Assembly: GCA_025356595.1 (NCBI GenBank)
Contig: JANXSQ010000153.1
Coordinates: 1 to 44,675 of the forward strand
DNA length: 44,675 nucleotides
Direction of reading: 5' to 3'
Source: Janthinobacterium sp.
Lineage (GTDB): Bacteria; Pseudomonadota; Gammaproteobacteria; Burkholderiales; Burkholderiaceae_D
Shown here: one piece after another, positions 8,746-17,357 of the stretch
Layout of the letters: every line of letters starts with the position of its first letter
Numbering within the stretch: position 1 is the stretch's first letter
Program-made: the position numbers and the translations under genes
The notes under the pieces: generated by a model
The model's input: the letters and a program-made list of their open reading frames with translations, nothing else
Databases searched by the model: none
Told to the model about the DNA's origin: nothing

Positions 8746-11055
8746 ATGCACAAAGACCTTCTTCACAACCTCAATCCAGAACAATACGCCGCCGTCACGC
8801 TGCCGGCCCAACACGCCCTGATCCTGGCAGGCGCCGGCTCCGGCAAGACGCGCGTGCTGACCACCCGCATCGCTTGGTTGATCCAGACCCAGCAGGTGTC
8901 GCCGGCCGGCATCCTGGCCGTGACCTTCACCAACAAGGCCGCCAAGGAAATGTTGACGCGGCTCTCCGCCATGCTGCCGATCAATACGCGCGGCATGTGG
9001 GTGGGCACCTTCCACGGCCTGTGCAACCGCCTCCTGCGCACCCACCACCGCGACGCGGCGCTGCCGCAAACCTTCCAGATCCTCGACTCGCAGGATCAGT
9101 TGTCGGTGATCAAGCGCCTGTTGAAGGCGAACAATGTCGACGATGAAAAATTCCCGCCGAAGACGCTGATGTATTTCATCAACAACGCGAAAGACCAGGG
9201 CTTGCGCGCCGACAAGGTCGAGGCCCACGACGCCAACGAGCGCAAGCTCGTCGAGCTCTACCAGATGTACGACGACCAGTGCCAGCGCGAGGGCGTGGTC
9301 GATTTCGCCGAGCTGCTCCTGCGCACCTACGAGTTGCTGCTGCGCAACCAGCCGCTGCGCGAGCACTACCAGGCGCGTTTCCGCCACATCCTCGTCGACG
9401 AGTTCCAGGACACGAATAATCTGCAATACAACTGGCTCAAGCTGCTGGCCGGACACGGCGGGCGCGAGGGCGGCGCGCTGTTCGCCGTCGGCGACGACGA
9501 CCAGAGCATCTACGCCTTCCGCGGCGCCAACGTCGGCAACATGATTTCCTTCGAGCGCGAGTTCAAGGTGCAGAATATGATCAAGCTGGAGCAGAACTAC
9601 CGCTCGCACGGCCATATCCTCGATAGCGCCAACATGCTCATCGCCAACAACAGCAAGCGCCTGGGCAAGAACCTGCGCACCGACGCCGGGCACGGCGAGC
9701 CGGTGCGCGTCTACGAGGCCAGCTCCGACCTGCAGGAGGCGCAGTGGATTGTCGAGGAGGCCAAGAGCCTGGTCGCCGAGGGCGCGGCGCGGCGCGAGAT
9801 CGCCGTGCTGTACCGCTCCAACGCGCAGTCGCGCGTCATCGAGCACGCCCTGTTCTCGGCCGGCATCCCCTACCACGTCTACGGCGGCCAGCGCTACTTC
9901 CAGCGCGCCGAGGTCAAGCACGTGATCGCCTATCTGCAACTGATGGACAATCCGCACAACGACTCGGCCTTCCTGCGCGTGGTCAACTTCCCCACCCGCG
10001 GCGTCGGCATGCGCTCCATCGAGCAATTGCAGGCCGCCGCCGAGCAGCACGGCGTCTCCCTGTACGCGGCGGTGCCCCACGTGGCCGGCAAGTCCGGCTC
10101 GGCGCTGGGCGCCTTCGTCAGGCTGATCGAGGGCGTGCGCTTCGAGACCCAGCAACTGGCGCTGCCGGAAATGGTCCGCGCGGTGCTCGAGGCGAGCACC
10201 CTGCTGGCGCATTACGGCAAGGAGAAGGAGGGCGCCGACCGGGTCGAAAACATCGAACAGATGGTCAACGCGGCCACCCAGTTCGTTGCCGAGGAGGGCT
10301 TCGGCCAGGGCGCGCCGGCCTACATGGGGCCGGCCGCGCAGGCGCAGTCCGGCGTGCCGGTCGCGCTCCACGACGGCATCGAAATCTTCGACGCCGACGC
10401 GCCGCTGCCGGCCGTGATGTCGCCGCTCTCGGCCTTCCTCTCGCACGCCTCGCTGGAGGCGGGCGACAACCAGGCGCAGGCCGGCCAGGACGCGCTGCAG
10501 ATGATGACGGTGCATTCGGCCAAGGGCCTGGAGTTCGACAATGTCTTCATCACCGGCCTGGAGGAGGGCTTGTTCCCGCACGAGAGCAGCTCGAAGGAGG
10601 AGGGCGGCGTGGAGGAGGAGCGGCGCCTGATGTACGTGGCCATCACGCGCGCGCGCCTGCGCCTGTACATGAGCTTCGCGCAGACGCGCATGTTGCACGG
10701 CCAGACGCGCTACAACATGAAGTCGCGCTTCTTCGATGAATTGCCGGAGGAGTCGCTGAAGTGGTTGTCGCCCAAGGTGCAGGCCAACTGGTTCGGCAAC
10801 AAGAAGTCGGCCTGGGACACGGCGCCGATGACGGCCGCCGGCTCCGACAACGCGATCGCGCAAAAGATCGCGCTCAAGAGCAGCGGGCCGGGTTGGCGCA
10901 TCGGCGAATCGGTGTCGCACGGCAAATTCGGCGAGGGCGTCATCGTCAACATCGAGGGCGGCGGCGGCAACGCGCGGGCGCAGATCAACTTCGGCAACCA
11001 CGGCATGAAGGTGCTCGACCTGGGCATCGCCAAGCTGGAGCGGTTGGGACGCTGA
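8746..11055 (+). CDS. uvrD: DNA helicase II, UvrD
   Basis: A 769-residue superfamily 1A 3'-5' helicase of nucleotide excision and mismatch repair. Walker A GAGSGKT is at residues 29-35, the Walker B/DEFQDT motif at about 218-223, then GDDDQSIYAFRG and QNYRS, and late motifs VHSAKGLEFDNVF and YVAITRAR. The last 55 residues (GESVSHGKFGEGVIVN) resemble the C-terminal RNA polymerase-binding Tudor-like domain of UvrD/PcrA, which favours UvrD over Rep. The ATG at 8746 gives the usual N-terminus (LNPEQ); the frame is open upstream but poorly conserved. It is convergent with the gene starting at 11869. Confidence 0.95.
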   Translation: MHKDLLHNLNPEQYAAVTLPAQHALILAGAGSGKTRVLTTRIAWLIQTQQVSPAGILAVTFTNKAAKEMLTRLSAMLPINTRGMWVGTFHGLCNRLLRTHHRDAALPQTFQILDSQDQLSVIKRLLKANNVDDEKFPPKTLMYFINNAKDQGLRADKVEAHDANERKLVELYQMYDDQCQREGVVDFAELLLRTYELLLRNQPLREHYQARFRHILVDEFQDTNNLQYNWLKLLAGHGGREGGALFAVGDDDQSIYAFRGANVGNMISFEREFKVQNMIKLEQNYRSHGHILDSANMLIANNSKRLGKNLRTDAGHGEPVRVYEASSDLQEAQWIVEEAKSLVAEGAARREIAVLYRSNAQSRVIEHALFSAGIPYHVYGGQRYFQRAEVKHVIAYLQLMDNPHNDSAFLRVVNFPTRGVGMRSIEQLQAAAEQHGVSLYAAVPHVAGKSGSALGAFVRLIEGVRFETQQLALPEMVRAVLEASTLLAHYGKEKEGADRVENIEQMVNAATQFVAEEGFGQGAPAYMGPAAQAQSGVPVALHDGIEIFDADAPLPAVMSPLSAFLSHASLEAGDNQAQAGQDALQMMTVHSAKGLEFDNVFITGLEEGLFPHESSSKEEGGVEEERRLMYVAITRARLRLYMSFAQTRMLHGQTRYNMKSRFFDELPEESLKWLSPKVQANWFGNKKSAWDTAPMTAAGSDNAIAQKIALKSSGPGWRIGESVSHGKFGEGVIVNIEGGGGNARAQINFGNHGMKVLDLGIAKLERLGR

Positions 11056-11092
11056 ATGAAAAACCGGCGCCGCGGCGCCGGTTTTTCATTCA
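11053..11092. terminator. 40-base perfect palindrome, bidirectional terminator between uvrD and BPSS1780-like gene
   Basis: Bases 11053-11072 and 11073-11092 are exact reverse complements with no unpaired centre. The outer bases include the TGA of uvrD (11053-11055) and the TGA of the minus-strand gene (11092-11090). A5 and T5 runs flank the GC core, so a terminator with a U tract is formed in both directions. Confidence 0.85.
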
Positions 11093-11869
11093 GGGCGCCG
11101 GTTTTTCCAGCGACACGCCTTGGCCCTGCGGCACGCCGAAGATCTGCCGGTAGCTGGCGTAGAAGGAGCAGTGCATGATGACGGTGAGGATCACCGACAG
11201 CGGCATCATCACCTGCATCGCCAGTTCGTTGCGGCCGAAGATCATGAACAGGATCTGGCTGGCGACGACGCTGATGGCGAACCAGGTCGCGGCGAACACC
11301 ATGAAAGCCTTGATGGAGCGCTGCACGGCGAAGAAGCTGAAGAAGACGGCCTTGCCCAGGCTCTGTTTCTGCCAGTAGATCAGCGGCGCGGCGAAGCAGA
11401 AGCCCATCGCGGCCGGGATGTACAGGGCGACGGTGAGGAGGATCGCGCCGCCCACGTTGGATTCCTTGACGGCGGCCGACTGGCCGTCGAGCTGGCCCGT
11501 CACCAGTTGCCACAGCACGCCGCCGTCGACCAGGGCCGAGGCGCCGATGGCCAGCACGGCCATCAGGATGTACAGCAGGCCCAGCGCGAACAGCACGGGG
11601 AAGGCCGGTTTGCGGAAGCCGCTCAGCAGCAGGTTGGGGAAGACCCGCTTGTTCTGCTCGATGTGCAGGCAGGCCTGCAGAAAGGCGACGGAAAACACCG
11701 GCACCAGGATCACCGGCAGCAGCTGGCCCAGCAGGGGCACGATGCTGATGGCCAGCATGCAGAACATATAGCCGAGGAAGAGCGTGGCCAGGCCGCCCGG
11801 TTGTTTGCGGAACAGGGCGAAGCCTTGTTTGACCCAGGACCAGCCTGTGCTTGCGGGTAGTTTTTCCAT
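11090..11869 (-). CDS. Integral membrane protein, BPSS1780 family
   Basis: A 259-residue protein with about six hydrophobic segments, of unknown function. The pattern (W..VKQGFALFRKQP near the N-terminus, then alternating membrane helices) matches the BPSS1780-type family found beside thrB in Burkholderiales; this is from memory of the family. The start at 11869 overlaps the thrB stop by one base, so it is translationally coupled as the last gene of the DUF2782-thrB-membrane protein group. Its stop codon lies in the palindromic terminator shared with uvrD. Confidence 0.75.
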   Translation of the reverse strand: MEKLPASTGWSWVKQGFALFRKQPGGLATLFLGYMFCMLAISIVPLLGQLLPVILVPVFSVAFLQACLHIEQNKRVFPNLLLSGFRKPAFPVLFALGLLYILMAVLAIGASALVDGGVLWQLVTGQLDGQSAAVKESNVGGAILLTVALYIPAAMGFCFAAPLIYWQKQSLGKAVFFSFFAVQRSIKAFMVFAATWFAISVVASQILFMIFGRNELAMQVMMPLSVILTVIMHCSFYASYRQIFGVPQGQGVSLEKPAP

Positions 11870-12825
11870 CAGAACAGCGCCGGCGCGGTGTGCGCGATGC
11901 GTTCGCGCAGGATGCGCTCGAAATGCGTCGGGTCGTGCGGCGTCAGCACCTCGGCCTCGCGCGGCAGGTGGAAGTCGTACAGGCGCGAGAGCCAGAAGCG
12001 CAGCGCGGCGGCGCGCAGCATCGGCTGCCAGGCCGTCTGTTCGGCCGCGCCGAAGGGGCGCACGGCGTGGTAGGCGTCGAGCAGGGCGCGCACGCGGGCG
12101 ATGTCGAGGACGCCGCTGGCCAGGTCGATGCACCAGTCGTTGACGGTGACGGCGACGTCGAACAACCAACTGTCGCAGCCGGCGAAGTAAAAGTCGAAGA
12201 AGCCGCTCAGGCGCTCGCCGACGAACATCACGTTGTTGCGGAACAGGTCGGCGTGCACGGGGCCGCGCGGAATCGCCTTGTAGGTGTCGCAACTGGCGAA
12301 GGCGTCCTGGAAGTGCATTTCCGCGCGCAGCAGGTGGGCGTTGCTGTCCGACAGGAAGGGCAGCACCTCGGGCGTGGTGGCGTTCCACCAGTCCAGGCCG
12401 CGCAGATTCGGCTGTTGCAGGGGGAAGTCGCGCGCCGCCAGGTGCATCTTCGCCAGCATCGCGCCGACGGCGCCGCAATGGGCCGGCCGCGGCGCCATCT
12501 GCGACTCGCCCTCGAGCTTGCTGACGATGGCCGCCGGCTTGCCCTGCAGCGCGACGATCAGCGCGCCGTCGGCGTTGGCGATGGGCGCAGGCACCAGCAC
12601 GCCGTGCCCGGCCAGATGGCGCATCAGCGTCAGATAGAAGGGCAATTGCTCGAACGTCAGCTTTTCAAAGATCGTGAGCACGTATTCGCCGCTCTCGGTC
12701 GTGATGAAGAAATTGCTGTTCTCGATGCCGGAGGCGATGCCCTTGAGGGCCAGCAATTTGCCGAGGGGGAACTGCTTGATCCACTGGCTGACATCGTCCA
12801 GGCTGACCGGGGTAAAAACTGCCAT
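11869..12825 (-). CDS. thrB: Homoserine kinase ThrB (choline-kinase-fold type)
   Basis: A 318-residue kinase that phosphorylates L-homoserine for threonine synthesis. It belongs to the aminoglycoside-phosphotransferase-like ThrB group common in Alpha- and Betaproteobacteria, not the GHMP group. Visible motifs are the N-terminal MAVFTPVS and [20 protein letters not shown], the catalytic [11 protein letters not shown] segment and the metal-binding DFYFAGCD segment. Length is typical. It is translationally coupled to the membrane protein downstream; a strong hairpin separates it from the DUF2782 gene upstream. Confidence 0.95.
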   Translation of the reverse strand: MAVFTPVSLDDVSQWIKQFPLGKLLALKGIASGIENSNFFITTESGEYVLTIFEKLTFEQLPFYLTLMRHLAGHGVLVPAPIANADGALIVALQGKPAAIVSKLEGESQMAPRPAHCGAVGAMLAKMHLAARDFPLQQPNLRGLDWWNATTPEVLPFLSDSNAHLLRAEMHFQDAFASCDTYKAIPRGPVHADLFRNNVMFVGERLSGFFDFYFAGCDSWLFDVAVTVNDWCIDLASGVLDIARVRALLDAYHAVRPFGAAEQTAWQPMLRAAALRFWLSRLYDFHLPREAEVLTPHDPTHFERILRERIAHTAPALF

Positions 12826-12864
12826 GAGGGAACTAGAAAAAGAGGGGTCGGTGGGAAAGGCAAG

Positions 12865-12893
12865 CGCCGCCCCCCGGCCTGCGGGGGGCGGCG
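12865..12893 (-). terminator. Strong 12-bp stem-loop between DUF2782 gene and thrB
   Basis: cgccgccccccg (12865-12876) pairs exactly with 12882-12893 around a 5-base loop. On the minus strand it follows the DUF2782 stop by about ten bases and precedes thrB by 40. There is no immediate U tract, so it may be a partial terminator, an RNA-stability element or a Rho-dependent site. Confidence 0.45.
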
Positions 12894-12903
12894 ATGCCGC
12901 TGC

Positions 12904-13305
12904 TTACTTGGCGGGCGGCGGCGCCGGCGCCGGGTCGGCCGCCTCCAGCTCCTTGGCCGAGGCTTTCTTGCGGCCCAGGTCGAATTCCATCACCTTCCAC
13001 TGCGGGCCGCGGTTGGCGCTGCCGGCCAGGTCGCCCGGCTGGGCGCTGCCGGCCGGCGTGTTCGGCTTCACATAATAGGTGCTCTTGCCGCTGGTGACCT
13101 TGACCTCGGTCACCTTGCCCTGCTCGCGCTTCTCGGTGATTTTCTTTTGATTGGCGGGCTTGGCGGTGACGGTGATGGGCGCGTCGCCGCTCTCGTCGAT
13201 TCTTTCCATCTTCGGCGGCGCCGAACTGGGCGTTTGCGCGCCGACCGCGGCGGACAGCGCCAGCAGGGACAGGGCGAGAAGATTGCGGATAGGGGATGTG
13301 CGCAT
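12904..13305 (-). CDS. DUF2782 family secreted/periplasmic protein
   Basis: A 133-residue protein. The chosen start (13305) gives a signal peptide with hydrophobic core LLALSLLALSAAVGAQ. The mature part has the DUF2782 pattern: PITVTAKP, KITEKREQGKVTEVKV, TYYVKPN, then QWKVMEFDLGRKK. The C-terminus is Ala/Pro rich. Function is unknown. The family is regularly found divergent from polA and upstream of thrB in Burkholderiales, as here. In-frame starts exist upstream but would put extra residues before the signal peptide, and none has a clear ribosome-binding site. Confidence 0.8.
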   Translation of the reverse strand: MRTSPIRNLLALSLLALSAAVGAQTPSSAPPKMERIDESGDAPITVTAKPANQKKITEKREQGKVTEVKVTSGKSTYYVKPNTPAGSAQPGDLAGSANRGPQWKVMEFDLGRKKASAKELEAADPAPAPPPAK

Positions 13306-13564
13306 AGTGATAGGGTATCGCTTCAGTTGAGCCGCAAGGGAATATGTCGTATCAGTCATTGTAACAAACACGCACGCGCCATGTTTCAAATGCGTCGAAT
13401 ATGCGGAAAACAAGTAAAACGGCGCCGCGCCGCGTTGCCTTTCCGCCGCTCCCGGGCCGGGCCGGCGGCGCGCGCGGAGCAAACTCTGCGATAATCGCGG
13501 CATTCCCGTTCGCATTCCGACGTCTGCCCGCGCCCCGCGCGGCACCTCACTTTTCATTGGCATT
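13306..13564. other. Divergent promoter region DUF2782 / polA
   Basis: No gene is visible. A GATAAT -10-like box at 13490-13495 followed by cgcgg lies 70 bases before polA and probably drives it. The minus-strand promoter is not clear. Confidence 0.4.
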
Positions 13565-16306
13565 ATGCACAAAACCCTGCTTTTAGTTGACGGTTCCAGT
13601 TATCTGTACCGCGCTTTCCACGCGCTGCCCGATTTGCGCGGCCCCGGCGGCGTGCCGACCGGCGCCATGCACGGCATGATCAATATGTTGCGCCGCCTGC
13701 GCGCCGATTATCCGGCCGCCTTCATCGCCTGCGTCTTCGACGCCAAGGGCAAGACCTTCCGCGACGATATGTACGCGGAGTACAAGGCGCAGCGCCCGTC
13801 CATGCCGCCCGACCTGGCGCTGCAGATCGCGCCCATCCACGAGGCCGTCGCGGCGATGGGCTGGCCCATCCTGATGGTCGAGGGCGTCGAGGCCGACGAG
13901 GTCATCGGCACCCTGGCCGTGCGGGGCGCCGCCGCCGGCATGGACGTGGTGGTGTCGACCGGCGACAAGGATCTGGCCCAGTTGGTCAACGCCCATGTCA
14001 CCCTGATCAACACGATGAGCAACGAGAAGCTCGACGAGGCCGGCGTGCTGGCCAAGTTCGGCGTGCCGCCCGAGCGCATCATCGACTATCTGTCGCTGAT
14101 CGGCGATACGGTCGACAATGTGCCGGGCGTGGCCAAGTGCGGCCCGAAGACGGCGCTGAAGTGGTTGGGCCTGTACGACAGCCTGGAGGGCGTGATCGCC
14201 AACGCGGCCAGCGTCGGCGGCGCCGTCGGCGAAAATCTGCGCCGGGCGCTGGACTGGCTGCCGCAGGCGCGCGCCCTGATCACCGTCAAGACCGATTGCG
14301 ACCTGTCCGGCCACATGGAGTCGATCGACGCCTCGCTGCGCGCGCGCGAGGAGGACAAGGCGACCCTGCAGGCCTTCTATGAACGCTACGGCTTCAAGAC
14401 CCTGCTGCGCGAAATCGGCACGGCGACGCCGGCGGCCGGCAGCGACGCGCTCAACTCGCCCACCGGCGACCTGTTCGGCAACACCGATCCCGAGGTCGCG
14501 CCGCACCATTACGAGATGGTGCTGACGGAGGAGCAGCTCGATGTCTGGCTGGCGCGCATCGCCGCCGCGGCGCTCACTTCGCTCGACACCGAGACCACCT
14601 CGCTGGAGCCGATGACGGCGCAGATGGTCGGCATCTCGCTGGCCTGCGAGGCCGGCACGGCCGCCTACATCCCGATGGCGCACACCTACGCCGGCGCGCC
14701 CGAGCAACTGTCGCGCGACTACGTGCTGGGCAAGCTGAAGCCCTGGCTGGAGGACGCCAGCAAGCCCAAGCTGGGGCAGAACCTGAAGTACGACAGCCAC
14801 ATCTTCGCCAACCACGGCGTGACGCTGCGCGGCATCGCCCACGACACGCTGCTCGAATCGTATGTCTTCGAGTCGCACAAGACGCACGATATGGACAGCC
14901 TGGCGCTGCGCCATCTGAACCACCAGACCATCGCCTTCGCCGACGTGTGCGGCAAGGGCGCCAAGCAGATTTGCTTCGACCAGGTCGAGCTCGAGCGCGC
15001 CACCGAATACGCGGCCGAGGACGCCGACGTGACGCTGCGCCTGCACCAGGCGATGTGGGGCCATGTCGAGGGCGACGCCAAGCTGACGACGATCTACCGG
15101 ACCATCGAGATGCCCACCGCCGTGGTGCTGCAGAAGATCGAGCGCAACGGCGTGCTGATCGACGCCGCCCTGCTGGGCGTGCAGTCGCAGGAACTGGGCG
15201 CGCGCATCCTCGAGCTGGAGCAGAAGGCTTACGAGCTGGCCGGCCAGCCCTTCAACCTCGGTTCGCCGAAGCAGCTCGGCGAGATTTTTTTCGACAAACT
15301 CAAGCTGCCGGTGGTGAAGAAGACGCCGACCGGCGCGCCCTCGACCGACGAGGAGGTGCTGCAGAAGCTGGCCGAGGATTATCCCCTGCCGAAAGTCCTG
15401 CTGGAATACCGCGGCATGGCCAAGCTGAAATCGACCTACACCGACAAGCTGCCGAAGATGATCAACGCCGGCACGGGGCGGGTGCACACCAACTACGCGC
15501 AGGCGGTGGCGGTGACGGGCCGGCTGGCCTCGAACGACCCGAACCTGCAGAACATCCCGATCCGCAGCAAGGAGGGGCGGCGCATCCGCGAAGCCTTCAT
15601 CGCGCCGCCGGGCAGCGTCATCGTCTCGGCCGACTATTCGCAGATCGAATTGCGCATCATGGCGCACATCTCCGGCGACGCGGCGATGCTGCGCGCCTTC
15701 GCCGAGGGCGTCGACATCCACCGCGCCACGGCCGCCGAGATCTTCGGCGTGCCGGCCGACGAGGTGCAGGGCGAGCAGCGGCGCTACGCCAAGGTCATCA
15801 ACTTCGGTCTGATCTACGGCATGAGCGCCTTCGGCCTGGCCGGCAATCTGGGCGTCGACCGCGCCGCCGCGCAAAACTACATCGACCGCTATTTCGCCCG
15901 CTTCTCCGGCGTCAAGCAGTATATGGACGAGACGCGCCTGCAGGCCAAGGCGCGCGGCTACGTCGAAACCGTGTTCGGCCGGCGCCTCTGGCTGCCCGAG
16001 ATCAATTCGCCCAACGGCCCGCGCCGCCAGGGCGCCGAACGGGCCGCGATCAACGCGCCCATGCAGGGCACGGCGGCCGACCTGATCAAGCTGGCGATGA
16101 TCGCCGTGCAGGGCTGGCTGGAAGCGGACGGCCTGCAAACGAAGATGATCATGCAGGTCCACGATGAGCTGGTGCTGGAGGTGCCGGAGGCGGAGCTGGC
16201 GCTGGTGCGCGTGAAGTTGCCCGAGCTGATGGCCGGCGTGGCGCAGCTGAAGGTGCCGCTGACGGCCGAAGTCGGCATCGGCAAAAACTGGGACGAGGCG
16301 CATTAA
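13565..16306 (+). CDS. polA: DNA polymerase I
   Basis: A 913-residue family A polymerase for Okazaki-fragment processing and repair. It has three domains: an N-terminal 5'-3' exonuclease (residues about 1-290, LLVDGSSYLYRAFHALP, STGDKDLAQLV, GDTVDNVPGV), a 3'-5' proofreading domain with intact D341 and E343 (SLDTETT), and the polymerase domain with motif A D690 (DYSQIELRI), motif B (RRYAKVINFGLIYGMS) and motif C D867 (MQVHDELVLEV). All catalytic residues seen are intact. It is transcribed alone and divergently from the DUF2782-thrB group. Confidence 0.98.
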   Translation: MHKTLLLVDGSSYLYRAFHALPDLRGPGGVPTGAMHGMINMLRRLRADYPAAFIACVFDAKGKTFRDDMYAEYKAQRPSMPPDLALQIAPIHEAVAAMGWPILMVEGVEADEVIGTLAVRGAAAGMDVVVSTGDKDLAQLVNAHVTLINTMSNEKLDEAGVLAKFGVPPERIIDYLSLIGDTVDNVPGVAKCGPKTALKWLGLYDSLEGVIANAASVGGAVGENLRRALDWLPQARALITVKTDCDLSGHMESIDASLRAREEDKATLQAFYERYGFKTLLREIGTATPAAGSDALNSPTGDLFGNTDPEVAPHHYEMVLTEEQLDVWLARIAAAALTSLDTETTSLEPMTAQMVGISLACEAGTAAYIPMAHTYAGAPEQLSRDYVLGKLKPWLEDASKPKLGQNLKYDSHIFANHGVTLRGIAHDTLLESYVFESHKTHDMDSLALRHLNHQTIAFADVCGKGAKQICFDQVELERATEYAAEDADVTLRLHQAMWGHVEGDAKLTTIYRTIEMPTAVVLQKIERNGVLIDAALLGVQSQELGARILELEQKAYELAGQPFNLGSPKQLGEIFFDKLKLPVVKKTPTGAPSTDEEVLQKLAEDYPLPKVLLEYRGMAKLKSTYTDKLPKMINAGTGRVHTNYAQAVAVTGRLASNDPNLQNIPIRSKEGRRIREAFIAPPGSVIVSADYSQIELRIMAHISGDAAMLRAFAEGVDIHRATAAEIFGVPADEVQGEQRRYAKVINFGLIYGMSAFGLAGNLGVDRAAAQNYIDRYFARFSGVKQYMDETRLQAKARGYVETVFGRRLWLPEINSPNGPRRQGAERAAINAPMQGTAADLIKLAMIAVQGWLEADGLQTKMIMQVHDELVLEVPEAELALVRVKLPELMAGVAQLKVPLTAEVGIGKNWDEAH

Positions 16307-16365
16307 GGCGCCATGACAGGGGCGCGCGCGGCGTGCTTCGATTCACCACTAAAGGGAGAATGTGC

Positions 16366-17241
16366 ATGGATGATTTGATTCAGGATGGCCGCGCTTTGCT
16401 GGGAGAGTCGGACGGCGTCGCCCGGCGCGATTTCATCAAGGTGACGCTGGGCGGCGGCTTCGCCCTGGCGGCCCTGCCGGTCGCCGCGCAGAGCGTGATC
16501 CACACCGACAGCGCCGGTCTGACGGCCGGCACCGTCAACGTCGTGGTGGACGGCCAGAGCGTGCCGGTGTACCGGGCCCAGCCCGAGGGCGGCAGTAATT
16601 TGCCGGTGGTGCTGGTGGTGTCGGAGATCTTCGGTGTGCACGAGCACATCGCCGACGTGGTGCGGCGCTTCGCCAGGCTCGGCTATCTGGCGCTGGCGCC
16701 GGATCTCTTCGTGCGCCAGGGCGATCCGGCCAAGGTCGCCAGCGTGGCCGCCCTGATGAGCGGGATCATCGCCAAAACGCCGGATGGGCAGGTGCTGGCC
16801 GACCTCGACGCCGTCCTCGCCTGGGCCGGCGCGCACGGCGGCAACGCCGACAAGGCGGCCATCACCGGCTTTTGCTGGGGCGGGCGCATCACCTGGTTGT
16901 ACGCGGCGCACAATCCGCGCCTGAAGGCGGCGGTGGCCTGGTACGGCCGCCTAGTCGGCGAGGCCACGCCGCTGGCGCCGCGCCAGCCGATCGACATCGC
17001 GGCCGATCTGACGGTGCCGGTGCTGGGTCTGTACGGCGGCAAGGACGGCGGCATACCGCAGGAATCGATCGACAGGATGAAGGCGGCGCTAGCCAAGGGA
17101 CACAGTAAATCGGCCTTCGTCGTCTATCCACAGGCGGGACACGCCTTCAACGCCGACTACCGCGCCAGCTATGTCGCGGCGGCGGCGCAGGACGGTTTCG
17201 CGCGTTGCCTGGCCTGGTTCAAGGAAAACGGCGTCATCTGA
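16366..17241 (+). CDS. Tat-exported dienelactone hydrolase family protein
   Basis: A 291-residue alpha/beta hydrolase. The N-terminus has a twin-arginine signal (R20-R21-D-F-I-K, then a hydrophobic stretch to about residue 42), so export in folded form is expected. The hydrolase part shows the triad C170 (GFCWGGR), D227 (GGKDGGIP) and H259 (QAGHAFNA). The ATG at 16366 is preferred to the ATG at 16360 because AAAGGGAG (16351-16358) is better spaced. Classical dienelactone hydrolases are cytoplasmic; the substrate here is unknown. No aromatic-degradation genes adjoin it. Confidence 0.88.
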   Translation: MDDLIQDGRALLGESDGVARRDFIKVTLGGGFALAALPVAAQSVIHTDSAGLTAGTVNVVVDGQSVPVYRAQPEGGSNLPVVLVVSEIFGVHEHIADVVRRFARLGYLALAPDLFVRQGDPAKVASVAALMSGIIAKTPDGQVLADLDAVLAWAGAHGGNADKAAITGFCWGGRITWLYAAHNPRLKAAVAWYGRLVGEATPLAPRQPIDIAADLTVPVLGLYGGKDGGIPQESIDRMKAALAKGHSKSAFVVYPQAGHAFNADYRASYVAAAAQDGFARCLAWFKENGVI

Positions 17242-17265
17242 TGACCGTGAAACGCGGCCGGGCTG

Positions 17266-17271
17266 TAAAAT
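17266..17271 (+). promoter_or_regulatory. Possible -10 box (TAAAAT) of the ZIP transporter gene
   Basis: The box lies 92 bases before the proposed start at 17358; ATGACC at 17241-17246 is a possible -35 with 19-base spacing. It would give a leader containing both hairpins at 17281-17297 and 17311-17342. Confidence 0.3.
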
Positions 17272-17280
17272 GTCCGGTTT

Positions 17281-17342
17281 GCGCCGCCGTGCGGCGCGCC
17301 TAAGGTACAGGCCGGGGAGCTTGGGCACACTCAGACCCCGGT
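17281..17342 (+). promoter_or_regulatory. Two hairpins in the ZIP transporter leader
   Basis: gcgccgc (17281-17287) pairs with gcggcgc (17291-17297). ccgggg (17312-17317) pairs with ccccgg (17336-17341), around an 18-base loop. The second stem ends only three bases before the ribosome-binding site AAGAGG (17345-17350). The first could also end transcription of the hydrolase gene. No known metal riboswitch consensus was recognised. Confidence 0.4.
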
Positions 17343-17357
17343 ATAAGAGGCTTCAAA

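Noticed and set aside
7903-11001. Very long open frame on the minus strand across uvrD
   Set aside because: It is exactly antisense to a clear uvrD gene; long antisense frames are expected from GC-rich codon bias, and the translation has no recognisable domain.
13583-16303. Minus-strand open frame of about 900 codons across polA
   Set aside because: Antisense shadow of polA with His/Gln/Arg/Gly-rich low-complexity translation.
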